Assembly (NCBI GenBank): GCA_947034885.2
Contig: OX344756.2
Span: forward strand, 11,962,098 to 12,026,097
Length of the DNA: 64,000 nt
Reading direction: 5' to 3'
Source of the DNA: Thuidium tamariscinum
Lineage: Eukaryota > Streptophyta > Bryopsida > Hypnales > Thuidiaceae
A model generated the notes under the pieces. That model made no database searches. It was given only the letters and a program-made list of their open reading frames with translations, and had not been told where the DNA came from. Each line of letters begins with the position of its first letter. Position 1 is the stretch's first letter. Both the position numbers and the translations under genes were made by a program. Below, piece after piece: positions 34,681-46,450 of this stretch.

Positions 34681-35759
34681 AGATACTAATTTATGCACGA
34701 AATTCAGAGCAAAACAGGCAAACCCACACCTGTTTTTGGTTTCCGATGTTCTCGCATCTTTCGGTCTTGGGAAGAAATTTATTCTCGAGCGCACAGAGTT
34801 TCGGAACTCTTGGAGCCTGTCGACATGAACTCCGAGAGGTTCAGGGTTGCAGCAGAAACAACTCCAGTTTCCGTCTCTGAGAATGGGAGCCAAGCCACGC
34901 TTGCGGCCGTAGTTGCGCGCGCACGAGGCAGTCCTCGCAGAAGGCTTTCCCACATTTGTCACAGATGATCATCGTCCCTCCTTGGGCGCACCACCTGCAT
35001 TGCAGGTCTGTACCATCCACTGGGTCCTAAAAACAAACATAAGTCTGAAAGTCAGGTTCATCATCTCGATCCCATTCGTTTTAGCAGGTTTGAGGTCGGC
35101 CGGAAGTCATCTTTGGTTCAATTTTTTCTTTGTTTCGCACAAACATATGCAATAGTTCTCTCTTTAATGCGTGTGGCATACATACGCGTTGATTGATAAG
35201 GAGGAGATCGAGCGCGCAGTGAGTACCTTCAGTTGGTGAAGGAGCCGTGGAGGAGTAAATCAAAGCAGTCGCTGCAAATGCCTACTCCATGCAACCGCGG
35301 GTGCTCATGAATCTCTGCAATTCCAAACATTTCCGTCCCGCAAGCTGTGCAATGGAAACGGCAATTGCTACTTCGTTTCATGCCGCCTCGAGGGAACCCA
35401 TTTCGTGTTGTATCATCATCCGCTTCACTGTCACTTGAAACGAATTGAACTGTTTTGCTTTCCTAAGACATTCAGTATAATCAAGCATTGCAAGTGTTTA
35501 TGCGGTTAGCCATAATACGGTAACAGTGTCTCTCTCACAGATGTTTAGAGACAATTTACAGTATTTCACCTTGTTTTCCTTCCAAGAACATCAGCAATTT
35601 CCCATACGATATTGCACTAGTTATGAAGAGCTAGGAATCAGGGAAAGCAGTGACAAAGAACAAAGAACAACTTCCAGTGGCACAAATTTTTTACAAATGT
35701 CTTGCAAATTGGGCATGGCAATTTGGAAACTAGAGATAATGTCTCTCCCACCATGTCAC

Positions 35760-36645
35760 ACAAGAAAATTCTGTCAATGTCACTTTTGCCATTATACTCG
35801 TGATTTTTCAAGAGTATTTTAAAAATAGAATAATAATTAAAAAAAAATATAGAAATATGTTTAGTGTATATTTCCTTAAGGAGAAGGTACCCTAAGAAGG
35901 AAAAATATGGTCAATTTCGTTAAAATGGTGGTATTCTGAGTGCCATTTTGACAAATTCCATGTGCCACTTTGACAAATTTCAAGTGTTGTTTTGACATAT
36001 TTCGTGTACCATTTTGACATAGAGGCCTAGAAGTAGAGGAAGAAAATGTGCCATTTTAATGGAATGTCATGCCATTTTATTGGAATACCGCCATTTTAAC
36101 AAAAATGACCATAAATGTAGAAAAATTATCAAAGTAGGTGAATTAAGAAAAAGCAAAATCTCATAAAAATAGGCAGTTTGACATTTTCATTTGTAAAAAA
36201 TAGGAAAATAACTTTTTTTTAAACTAAAAATTGTCTATTTGGGGATAGTTGATGATGACAAGATTCCGCCAAAAAAATTATCTAAAAACCATCTTCAATG
36301 TTCAAAAATTGCGTGCAATGGAAGTAGAGGACATAAAATAATAAATTTTCAAAATTTCCTTTTATTAGTAGATACATGATTTCCTACTATGCAAATAGAC
36401 CATGAAATTCTTAGCTCTAAATGATTAAATTTGGGGACTCCTTATGTATTAAAAACCCCAAAATTATTAATTGAGACAAATTAGCTAAATTAAAATTAAA
36501 ATAAAATTATTATTTTTTAAATTCAAAAAATAAGGGATGTGATTTACATCAAGTTAGGCATCTCCAATAAAAATTTCAAACTTATGAGATTCATGCTTCA
36601 AAAGTTATAGCAAGAAACAACAATGTCACTTCAATTGTGATGTGA
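35760..36645. mobile_element. R3 family TIR element, copy e (decayed)
   Basis: The right end GGACCGGTGTTTTTTGCAATGA (36630-36650) and the body (the AGTGTATATTTCCTTAAGGA region and right third) match other R3 copies. The left terminus is barely recognisable at the edge of duplication B. A local degenerate tandem array occupies 35935-36110. Confidence 0.5.
35935..36110. repeat. Degenerate tandem repeat around GCCATTTTGACA
   Basis: About seven loosely repeated copies of GTGCCATTTTGACAAATT-like units of 28-33 bp, inside the decayed R3 copy. Confidence 0.55.
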
Positions 36646-36649
36646 AATA

Positions 36650-38690
36650 GGACCGGTGTTTTTTGCAATGACTTTACAATAAATTTAAATAAATGTACAC
36701 TCTTAAGAACTCTAAATGAACAAATTCAATTGTACTTTAAGTTAAAATCATGACTTTTTCTAATGATTCCCACACAAAAAAACTACATTCAAAGCTTTAT
36801 TAAGATTGTAACATATAACAATAGTTTTTAAAAATTTGAAATTTAGTGGCAATTTCATCCAAAATTTTAGTGTTTATTTTCTATAGGCATGGTGCCATGC
36901 AAAAGAAATTGGTGCAATTTTGCTCCAAATCGCCAGGAAAAACAACACTGCACTGGATATACTCCTAATGTGAGTACAGACTTGATCTACCTCAAACTTT
37001 GTTTAAACTTGTGTTTTGATGTTTGTTTTTTGCATTGTTATGGTACCTAAGAGAAAGTTGCCGTTGAATCTCTATGAAATTCAGATCTGAAGTTTGAAGT
37101 TTGAATGATATTGCTTATTAATCCAAAGCTATGGGGTGTAAGATTCGGTGTATGCCCAATACTGCAAAGTCCAACATTTGAGGTGTCTAATTCATTTGCT
37201 CATACTCGCCTATAAAGCTTTCATAACATTTAGTAGCATTGGGTGGCTCTGCCTTTTGGAGGGTGTGGAATATTAGACCCCCAATAGTGTTTAATCAGTA
37301 AATACTGAAGAAAGCGGACATGTAGAGGATGGAGAGGTTGTTGGGTGTTGAATATGCCACACCCTTCATTGTAGAGAAAAGGTAGAACCACAATGTGCTA
37401 CTGAATGTCATGTTGTCTTCTTCAGTTTTAGACCCTAAATCCCCTTTCTATCTAAATCCTTAGAGTAGCTAGATTTCAAGTATTAATGTTATATATAAGC
37501 TTGCAATTGAGATGACAGTAATCTTAATAGCTTCAAAAAGTTCAACAATAGGCTTTAGATATACACAATCACTACAAAAATTTCCAAGCACATGGTGTTA
37601 TTTATGGTCACAATACCATCAATATGTAATTATTATTTAATAAATGAAGTCAATTTCTCTACTTCTATAAAATTAGGCTTAAACTTCATTGATGGACAAC
37701 ATCGGGAAATGCATGCCTTAATGTTATTGAAATAGATTTCATAAACCAAATTGAGACAGATATCTAACTTTTTAAAATAATACTTTGCTCCTAATCCTTT
37801 AAGTATGCACATTGAAATGGAATTTACATCTTGGAAGCTCATAGTCAAAGTCAAAGTCAATTATATTAACTACTAAAATCTATTTTTATTGATTGAATTT
37901 ATATATTTGATTTTAGACTTTGTTTTAAACACATTTGTTTTTTTTCCTAGAATCTTTCTCAATGATGTATTTCAATTCACATGTACTAAGCAAGTATTTT
38001 TGATGATTTAGGCATTTAATAGTTGAGTTTCTCTACAACAAAGCTACTATTGTCAACAATGTTTTTTTTTGGTTTTTGAACAAATGGTTTTGTGGCCTTC
38101 CTTTCAAGAAAGTTTGAAGTTGTTTAGCTCCAGACCTTCATTTGGGAGGCTTTAATTAAAGGAGATAAATTTTGAGTATACAATTATGAGTAAGCAATTT
38201 TTGTATTCAATTTTTGTATGTATTGGCTTTGTATGGGGAACAAAATGAGGTTTAGAAGCATTGCAACAATGGTATAGAAGGTGATGATTGTAGTTTGAAA
38301 TTGAGCATTTAATTGCCTAAAAAGACCTTGATTGTGAATAATTTGAGAATGCATATTGTGATGGAAAAAACCCATAGTACTTGAGAACAAGTCACGAAAA
38401 TTAGAATTTTTTTTTCATTTGTTATGAAGTGCCAAAGTAGCTATATAAAATGTTATAGTAGTACTCTAAATTGATAGGGGCCAAGATGGATAGGGAATGC
38501 ACCCCTTGTCCCGCCATCATCCACAGACAAGGCTACACCTGTCCTACATTTTGGATGACTTGCTCATTTGATTGACGTGCAAATGAGTATCCATTGGCAA
38601 ATTGAGGCTATTTTGCTAGCCACCTTTTGGCTTGTTTGCTAGCCTATAGAATGACCTCTTTATTCACTCAAACTCAGTTCTTAATTCTAT
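36650..38690. other. AT-rich sequence, nothing recognised
   Basis: Two kilobases with only chance frames. A stretch at about 37240-37400 has slightly higher GC but no repeat ends or splice-consistent frames. Confidence 0.45.
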
Positions 38691-38694
38691 AAAG

Positions 38695-39650
38695 ACGTTG
38701 TGGACTAGACTAGTCCAATGAATGATAAGGGATTCTCCCATATAAGACATAAATATAATCATTCATCCTTAGTTTTAAGAGTCGAAAGTAGAGATCTTCT
38801 ACAATTCTTTGACTTCAAATGAGTTTTTTTGAATATTGTATTAACAATGATTCCCACGGTCTTAGAAATGCTGAATTCTACAAGGGGGTGATTGCAAGAA
38901 ACACCTGTCCTATTTGTTGCGTTTGGCTGATTTTTTTGAGAGTACTTTAAATTAGAAAATTAATTTGAAAAAAATTTGAAAAATATGAATAGTGTATATA
39001 CCTCTAAGATGAAGGTTTTCACCAAAGGAAATGGATAGAAAAATTCTCTAAGTAGGAGAACTTGAAAAGTGCCAAACCTCTAGAAAATGCATATCTTCAT
39101 GTTTTAATTAGGGAAAAATAGTAAAAATAGATATTTTCAAAAAATAGAAGGTGGCCATTTTCAACAACTTCATGCAGATGGTCATTCACAAAAAAATCCA
39201 CCAAAAATAATATTTTATATGTTTCAAAATACAAGTAGAAGGGAGCTCACTTTGTAGACCTCCACACCTCACAAAATTAACTTTTTTTAAAAATCCTTCC
39301 TTAGAAAGATAGAAGTCTATTAGAAGACCATCTCATCCAAATTTCATGTCAAAATCATTAAAAAAAGGTATAGCTCAGGTATTGAAAACCCCTAAACTAC
39401 CAAGTGTGACATCCAATTGGGGTCTATTTTTGGATAGTAAAATATTTTTGAAAATTATGAAAAAGTTATGTAAGGTTAATAATAGTTATGAGTACCTTCC
39501 CTACAAATCTTGAGTAAATCGGAGCTAAAACACAAAAGTTATGGCCAAAAAACAAATCAGAATGCGACGTGTGACACAAAATAGGACAGGTGTTTCTTGC
39601 AATCACCCAAGGGACCCTGCGTCTTCATAGGGGACCCTGGGTCCTTACAG
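38695..39650. repeat. R5 repeat, copy b, split by an R3 element
   Basis: The left part (38695-38885) matches 20520-20725. After the R3 element the sequence resumes at 39609 with AAGGGACCCTGCGTCTTCATAGG, aligning with AGGATCCTCGCGTCCTTTCAGG of copy a. The repeat is therefore one unit interrupted by a later insertion. Confidence 0.6.
38886..39608. mobile_element. R3 family TIR element, copy b
   Basis: A 723-bp element with ends GGGTGATTGCAAGAAACACC and GGTGTTTCTTGCAATCACCC, perfectly inverted over 20 bp. The target duplication AAGG is present on both sides (38882-38885 and 39609-39612). It is inserted in an R5 repeat whose empty counterpart is near 20725. The long perfect ends make this the best preserved R3 copy here. 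Confidence 0.85.
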
Positions 39651-39769
39651 GATTAAGAGGCCATGGGTGGGGCGTGCATTTCCACCCGGCTTGCAAACTG
39701 GATGGTCTAGCATTTTGCCAAGCAAATCACCAGTGTCTTTTGCCAAGCAAATCACCTCAACATAAGGAA

Positions 39770-40085
39770 GAAGGCTTTTAAACGGAGCGGTTCTAAAATG
39801 GTGTCCTACCTTACATATACAATATTTGTACATATTTCTTTTTCATAGCCTTCAGCAGTGTACTTCCAGTGTACATTTTAGCTAGGGCACCATTTTAGAA
39901 CCCTATGTCCTTTCAACTTCAAAATTTGATAACTAATTCCACAAAGCTCAGAAAAATATAAAACAACTTGGGTTAAATGTCAGGTCTACTTCTCTTTCAA
40001 GAAAAATTTACTGAAAAATATTTCTAAAAGTTTTACCTCCCTGAAATTCTGTTTCAGCCCTTAGATGGTCCATTATAAGACCTCT
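39770..40085. repeat. R6 repeat, copy b
   Basis: About 310 bp alike throughout to 15862-16165. The fold-back is better preserved here: GGTTCTAAAATGGTGTCCTA near 39790 pairs with TAGGGCACCATTTTAGAACC near 39885 (19 of 20), leaving a loop of about 75 nt. Confidence 0.7.
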
Positions 40086-40089
40086 TACC

Positions 40090-41762
40090 TTAAGTTACTG
40101 CCGAATTCACGGTGGTGATTGGGTTGGCTGGGTCAATTCACCTCAACATTCTGCCGAATCGGAAGCTTCCGTAGTAATGGTAAATTAAAGCCCGAAACAG
40201 AGTGAGACTCCCTGCGAACTGCATGAAGAAAAAGCTGGCGAATTCTTCTTCAATTTGGATGTGCCCGTGTTTTGGTATGCCGACAGACTGCGCCTTCAGA
40301 GCGAAGAAGCGCAGAAGTAGCGTGTCGGTGCGGCCGACGCTGGGTTGATGCAGGCATGACCCTCCGACTCTGGATTTCGCCTTCACACGATTCGCAGACT
40401 AGCTTCTACTCTTTGAGCATAATCTCTCGGGAAGCAATAAGAGTGCTTGGAAGATCGCGTACCTCGGGAGACGCAAAGCACAATCTAGGATCACATAATA
40501 TATCCTGCTGCAGGTGAACACTGCTCGATCGTTCGATTGCTTCTTCCTTGGTGTTATATAGTAGTGTTTGCACAGTCGCTTCTTATTGATGTACGTTTCG
40601 GCACTGGATTTCGCCGTCATACGATTTTCAAACCCTTTCTGATGAGCATAATTTTATAGGAAGTGAGAGTGCTTGGCAAATTGAGTATATGTCTCTGGAG
40701 ACGCAAGCTCAACGGTGAACAGTTGTGTTGTAGGTATTCACTGCTTTGAGGCTGATCTTTCGAGTGTTTGTTACCTTCTGCTAGCATTGCACTGTTTAAT
40801 TTGGACAGTCGCTTGTTGATGCACGTTTCGGCATGCGATAAGTGTGCTGGTGTTGGAAGGTGCGTAGGCTTCAGTGATTTGAGATGGAATTCCGAGTGGA
40901 GAGGTTCTCGGGATGCAGAATGGATATTTTCTAAGTTAGTCGTGCAGTTTGCTGTGATCTAGCTTGGAGGTCTATATGATTATATGTAGTTTGCCTATTT
41001 CTGTACTTGTTTATCAATAGAATTTGGTTTGCTATACAGGATACGGAAACTTCGGTTGAGATCATCTTGTTTCTTTAGTTGAGGATTCAAGCACGAGATT
41101 TGTCCTGTTTACGCGCCCGTGCGAAAGTCCTCTAAGGTTGAGCTTTTGAGTGTTTGTAATGCATTGTTTCACAGTAGCTTGTTGATATACGTGTCTGCAT
41201 TTTCGAGGACTCGTATAGGCTTTTAAGGTTTCCGCGAGAGAGGTGATGAGATAGAATGCAGAATTTGTTCTTGAGAGAGTTTTGGGACAAGGAATGGAGT
41301 AATAAGTCTTCTCGTTCTGTTTTCTATTATCTTGGAATTTGGACGCGTAATTGTCATTGACACGAATGTTTGGACTTTGATTTGGAGGGAATTTGGAATT
41401 TGCCATGCAGAAAACGTAGTCTTCGATCAAGGTCCTCTTGCTTGTTTCTTTCAACGGAGATTTGGTCCAAATTTTCACACGTTTGTTTACCTGAACGTTT
41501 CCGTCTCTTCAGCGGACATGTCCGCAACATGACCGAGTGGATGCCTATTTTACAGAATCTGTCGGGGAAAGCGACCAAGTCGGGGCGGGGCGAAGAGATC
41601 AATTTGTTGTCACCGAAGTTGGCAATGGTGAAGAAGAGAATTGGCGGCCAGTGTGGAGGTTGAATACCCGCGAATTGTGGCGTAGTAAATAAGCCGAATA
41701 TCCGCGAATTATACGCTCTTGAGGAGCGTGTCGATTTCGATCAAGCGAGTAAAATATTGACT
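40090..41762 (+). promoter_or_regulatory. 5' flank and probable leader of the synaptotagmin-like gene
   Basis: GC content rises at about 40090. No ORF here has a domain, so I take it as promoter plus 5' UTR, perhaps with a leader intron. It is built partly from degenerate duplications: CACAGTCGCTTCTTATTGAT (40571), GACAGTCGCTTGTTGATGCA (40804) and CACAGTAGCTTGTTGATATA (41171), each followed by CGTTTCGGCA or a close variant. Just before the start codon, GAATACCCGCGAATT (41662) and GAATATCCGCGAATT (41696) stand 34 bp apart; their complement fits the loose E2F consensus WTTSSCSS. The transcription start is not determinable. Confidence 0.45.
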
Positions 41763-44700
41763 ATGGGATTCATCATCGGGCTCTACTGGGGATTTCTGGT
41801 CGGAGTGTTACTCGCTGCCGGTTTCAAGTATGTGTCAGTCATACGGCTGAGGCTCAGGGTTCGGAAGGTGCTTGACTATTCTCTCTCTGTCGAAATTTGG
41901 GCTCGCCATTTGTGCTGCTATTATCTCAGACTGTTACATATCCTGATGACATAAATGCAAGGAATGCTAAGGTAGAGTCGTTAACTTTGCGTCGCAAATT
42001 GCAATTGGAGTAAATTCGTGTGCGCGACAACTGTTTTCTCGCTTGCGAAATTGTTGTTGATTACTATTGTCAAATTCAATGAGCAACACTTACAGGTCCA
42101 AGTGAGGCTGTTTTAAGCTATGATTAAATCAATGTGCACCTGTCGTGCACTCGTCGAACGACATATTATCTTAACCTGGTTACTGTGCCAGTAGGTTACA
42201 TGGCAAGCGGTTTGCATTCTCTTTTCTGTTCTTGCCCCCTGCAATTCGTCTATTTCTATCGTACCTGTGTTTGATGTGCTGCTAGGGATCAGTATCTGGG
42301 TCTTTAGTGACCGACTGGAATTGGTTGTTGGAGCTAGTATTTCAGCTGCAGTTTATAGGTGATAATGATTTTTTGCCAATTTTTGTTGTCAGACTGCTGT
42401 AACACGCATGTGGAACCGAGCAGATGAAAACGACTTGAAGAAGTTTTTTGGAGATAAGTATCCAAGCCATATTTCATTTCTGACCTTTGAGAAGGTATGA
42501 AATTATGTACCGAGGACTCCAGAATTGGGAAATAGACTTGAATCTTTGTATAGAAACCGTTCACTTTGGAATTGAATCGTGGCTGTGCCGATGAAGATAT
42601 TTTATGCATAAATTCGATGCAATTTGTTATCTAGCGTTTGTCTCGAATGGTAATTATTAACGCTATCAGCGCTCAGGTGTTGTGCATTACTAATCCTTAT
42701 TGGATTTGATGACATTCTACAGGTTAACTGGTTAAATAAAACACTGGTTAAGTTATGGCCGTTTATCGTAGAGGTATGGGTACTTGTTTGAAATTCAGAA
42801 AAATACTGTTGATTTTTCTTACCTGTTTCAACTAAATTCACTATTCTTTTCCCGTTCGTATTGGTGAGACTTGCTGTTACAGAATTTGTGATAATGGGCT
42901 TTCAGAAGACTTTCAAGATAGTTCACACTGTTACATTGAATGAGAATTTTGCCTTGGTTGTGTGTGCAGGCCACTGAACAACGGGTGAAGATAGCGCTCG
43001 CTCCCATTTTAGAGACTTACAGGCCAACTGCGATTTCATCGCTAATACTCGAGAGGTTTCATCTTGGAAAAGTGCCTCCGCAGATTGATGGTTAGATTCT
43101 GATTCTTTATAAAGTATTCTGCTGCAAAGGCTTTCTGATGTTCCGGCCAGTTTGTTTGACTTGTAGATTACCGCTGTCATTGATTTTCTTCCGCTTGTGT
43201 AGGAGTAAGGGTACAGGGATTGCACAAAGGTCAAGTGCAGATGGATATGGACTTCAAGTGGAGTGGAGATGGCGATATCGTGCTCAATATAGAATTTCCC
43301 CGCACCAGATTTCCTATACAGGTGCTTAAAAACCAACTTCTCCAATTTGCTAGATCCAGAAGTGTATGCACTCATCGGAAAACGTTGGAAGTATCTAATT
43401 GTCGAATGTCTGGACTTTGTGACCTCTGAGCTCTATGGGCTTCAAGGCGTAGTGATGTTGCATTTTTATGTGCCCTTCGATTGGGTGCTTTTCTTTTGAA
43501 GGGTACTTTCTGGTGTCCTTGAAGTAATGCCGGTAGTGTAATTTTATTTCCACGAAGCCTTGAGGTGAACTATCAGGACTAAGGGTTGTATGTTGGCATT
43601 TGCAGTTGCAAAGTCTGTCATTCTTTGCTAGAGTTCGTGTTATCTTCCAACTCTCAGATGAAATACCTTGTATATCGGCCCTCGTTGTTGCTCTTCTACC
43701 CGATGTAAGTTGCCACTGGTACCTGGATCCGTTTTGGAAATCCCTTGTTTCACGTGGGAAGCAGCGTGTTTAGTCGCGGCCTTACGTCAGGGGAAGTGTG
43801 GATTCATGGTATATTGCACGATTGTTAGAAGTGGTTGAATTCTACACATTTCGTACAGAGCCTTGTACTTCCTGACTGCTGTTTGCTTGCAGCCTAAATT
43901 TCAAATCAAGTACACATTAAAAGTTTTACGAGCACTGGACATTGGACCCTTCCTGGGCTTCTTCATTAAGGTTGATTCTCGAATCAATGAATGGTTTATG
44001 TCGTATATCTTACATTGGACCACGCTGCTCTCAAGGCTGCTACCATTTCTATAACGGTCTTGATGTTGGTCTTCGCTTTTGAATTCCGAACCCCAGTGAA
44101 GCTGAACGTCGTTTCACCGTTTCGTTCGCTTCGTTAGAGCCAGAATTTTTATACCAGTTGTTCAGGAGTTTTCTAAGATTCTCCAGGCGTTACGTTTCTT
44201 GAAGCGTGTATCTTTAATGTGCAGGATATGGTGGACAACTGTGTTGCGGATCAATTGGAGTGGCCGTACAGAATTGTTCTTCCAGTCGGTGACACACCTG
44301 CAGACATCATAAGGTGATTCTTTTCTTGAAGTCCATTCATTGTGAAGGGAAGCTATTTGCAATAGAATTGATTTTCAAGATTGCGCTGTCTGCACGTGCA
44401 TTCTGAAATGCAAGATAAATAGTTCGCGACAGTTGGAGAGTTAAGCTGATTCATTGTGCGGCCTGAATATTGCCTTGACGCTCAAATATTCTTACAATTA
44501 TCTCTCCAAAAAATAAATTCTTGAAATAGCATCAATGCCAGGATACGATTTCTAACTTTTTTGTGCTTGGATTTGACAGTGATCTCGGATTAAAAGTTCA
44601 AGGCATTTTACGGGTTACAGTGATGAAGGCTACAGGACTGAAGGACGTGGAAGGAACTGGCAATGTGGATCCGTATGTTAAACTATATGTACGGGTTTGT

Positions 44701-45929
44701 TGTAAGCAAAAAACTAGGGTGATTCATAACAATCTGAATCCTGAATGGAGTGGGGCTGGAAGATCCCATAATGATCGTGATGAGGTCTTTGGATTCAATG
44801 TGGAGGATACTGAAACACAGACTCTGGTATTGCAGGTTTGTGCTTCTGAACTGGCCATCGAAGTCTCCTTAAATTAGTAAATTGCTTCAGTAACAAGTGG
44901 AATTTTTTTTGTAAAACTAGAACTGATTGGTGGCTCCAGATTTGCTGACCAATTTATGGCTTAAATTCTTAAATTATGAAGACCGGTGTTTGTCTATGGT
45001 GTCTCTGATTTTCTTTCAACGAATCTGTTTCCAATTTCCAGAGATCGATCATGCGTATTATTGCCTCATAATGACTTGTTTTGTGATGCCTGGTAGGTTA
45101 GGAACGGGGATCATGACTTTGATAAGGAACTTGGCACAACTAAAGTACCACTGCATGATTTGAAACCAGATACTGAAGTTGAAGTTACAAAAAAGTTAGC
45201 TCCATCTCTGGACACTATCGGAGTTCAAGACAAAGGCGATCGTGGTACCATCACTGTCAAAGTAAGCATGACAGCATGACGCCTGAATCAGTATGGTCAC
45301 TCTTTGTTTCAACCTATACCGTAGAGGAGAGAAAAATACTGCAAGGATGGGATGACGACGTTCATATGTGTATCTCTTTGCTGTGGTAGAGTATGTTTTG
45401 ACATGATATGCTCTTCGCTGTGTGAACTGACATGTACCGATAGCCTCCTGAAATGGTTTTCATCATTTGAGATTTTGGTCACTAGATTGTGTTTGATAGC
45501 TACTTATTCATCTCCGTCGACGGTTTGTTGTCTACTTTTGTATACAGTACGTGGTACTTGGTTTCCTCTAACTCATCAATTACTCTAAACCTCCAGCTGT
45601 ATTACCACCCCTACACGAAGGAGGAGCAGGACTGTGCTATGGCGGATGAGAAGAAAGCTAAAGAAGATCTGAAGAACGCTGGTGTGCCGATTGATAGCAC
45701 AATGGACGACGTTGAATCAGGTTGGGGGAAACCTGTGGGCGCTGGTGTTGGAGCTGTGGGTTCCGGTGTACGTATTGTTGGTGCTGGAGTGGCCCAGGCT
45801 AGCAGGATGATTAGTAGTGGAGTTAGAAGGTTGTCAAGCAGTCGTAGGTTCGCAAACTCGGCTTGCCCTACTCCTTCTAGCGGAAGCTCTTCACCTGATT
45901 ACGGCATATTCAAATCGAAAGAGGTATGA
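41763..45929 (+). CDS. Synaptotagmin-like membrane-tether protein (SMP + C2), CLB1/SYT7 type
   Basis: Eleven exons, all GT-AG and in phase: 41763-41867, 42393-42494, 42723-42773, 42970-43090, 43203-43321, 43606-43704, 43893-43970, 44225-44313, 44580-44835, 45097-45261, 45597-45929; 505 residues. The N-terminus (MGFIIGLYWGFLVGVLLAAG) is a membrane anchor. Residues about 70-255 are an SMP lipid-transfer domain with landmarks VNWLNKTLVKLWP, YRPTAISSL, LSDEIPCISALVVALL and LEWPYRIVLPVG. Residues about 262-375 are a C2 domain (GILRVTVMKATGLKD, GNVDPYVKLYV, NNLNPEW). Then come DKGDRGTITVKLYYHPYTKEEQD and a Gly/Val-rich tail, the layout of Arabidopsis CLB1 (NTMC2T4, SYT7), which is about as long. 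Such proteins are expected at ER contact sites. Oddities: 11 extra residues after NPEW, and Asn343 where loop 3 often has Asp. Exon 1's donor is the least certain. Confidence 0.92.
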
Positions 45930-46104
45930 ACTTCTTATGTTGCGGCTTGGCACGGACGCCTGGACTGGAGGATTTGAAGGTCTCGTTCGATCAATAGAAG
46001 ATTCCAAAAGCACTCCAGAAGGTGGCTAGAACCAAATTTCTGAAATCATGTGACACGAAGATTGCACCTGGGTATGCAACTCTTATATAATATATGTAAA
46101 TAAA
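45930..46104 (+). other. 3' UTR region of the synaptotagmin-like gene
   Basis: Follows the TGA at 45927-45929. AATATATGTAAATAAAA at about 46090-46104 offers plausible plant-type polyadenylation signals. The R1 element starts directly afterwards. Confidence 0.45.
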
Positions 46105-46450
46105 AGGTAGAAGCACCCATTACAGCCAAAGTTAGCAGTTTCAGTAGAGTTGGAGGCACCTTTTCCTATAAAAGAATATTTTTGTAGTACTAGCAACTGA
46201 AAATCATGAATTTAAAAAAAAAATTAGAATTTTTGGACAAGGCATCCAATTTCTGAAAATTTTCAAAGTAGGACTTAGTAGAGCACTTAAATATGGACTC
46301 CTAGTAAATCTGCCTTGATTCTCACACCAAAATCTAAAATAATGAGAGCCCACCAACCACAACTAAAGTTTCAAGGTACCAGTGGGGACACTTTGTAGGA
46401 AACTCTAATGTCAAACTATAGATACACTGAAAAAATGGATGTTTCTACCT
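46105..46450. mobile_element. R1 family TIR element, copy e
   Basis: A 346-bp element with ends AGGTAGAAGCACCCATT and ATGGATGTTTCTACCT; TA follows on the right, while the left flank reads TAAA and has probably mutated. The body is nearly collinear with the 54667 copy but lacks about 120 bp present there. It sits just behind the synaptotagmin-like gene. Confidence 0.75.

Larger units (their letters stand above)
30490..35463 (-). pseudogene. Duplicated ADD-finger gene, inactivated
   Basis: Counterpart exons lie at about 35463-35230, 35026-34730, 32358-32277, 32047-31828 and 30692-30490. Exon 1 has extra bases (CTGA) just before the donor, making an in-frame stop. Exon 2 has a 4-bp gain within the run of GCGC after the last finger cysteines, shifting the frame. 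The acceptor of exon 4 reads AT where copy A has AG. The last exon lost 11 and 6 bp relative to A, shifting the frame before the CIVM end. The short exon 3 remains intact (82 bp in both). Exon 1 here has its own upstream intron (acceptor CTTAG near 35464) that copy A does not show. Several independent defects indicate a pseudogene. Confidence 0.75.
29750..35760. repeat. Segmental duplication, copy B
   Basis: Direct copy of 21890-28060, starting about 1.7 kb after copy A ends. It lacks the two R1 elements and the inverted-repeat insertion of copy A and has its own GC-rich insert at 34290-34680. Its right edge meets a decayed R3 element at about 35760. Confidence 0.85.

Noticed and set aside
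37381-37400. GGTAGAACCAC as an R1 left end
   Set aside because: No matching right end within 1 kb and no continued TIR.
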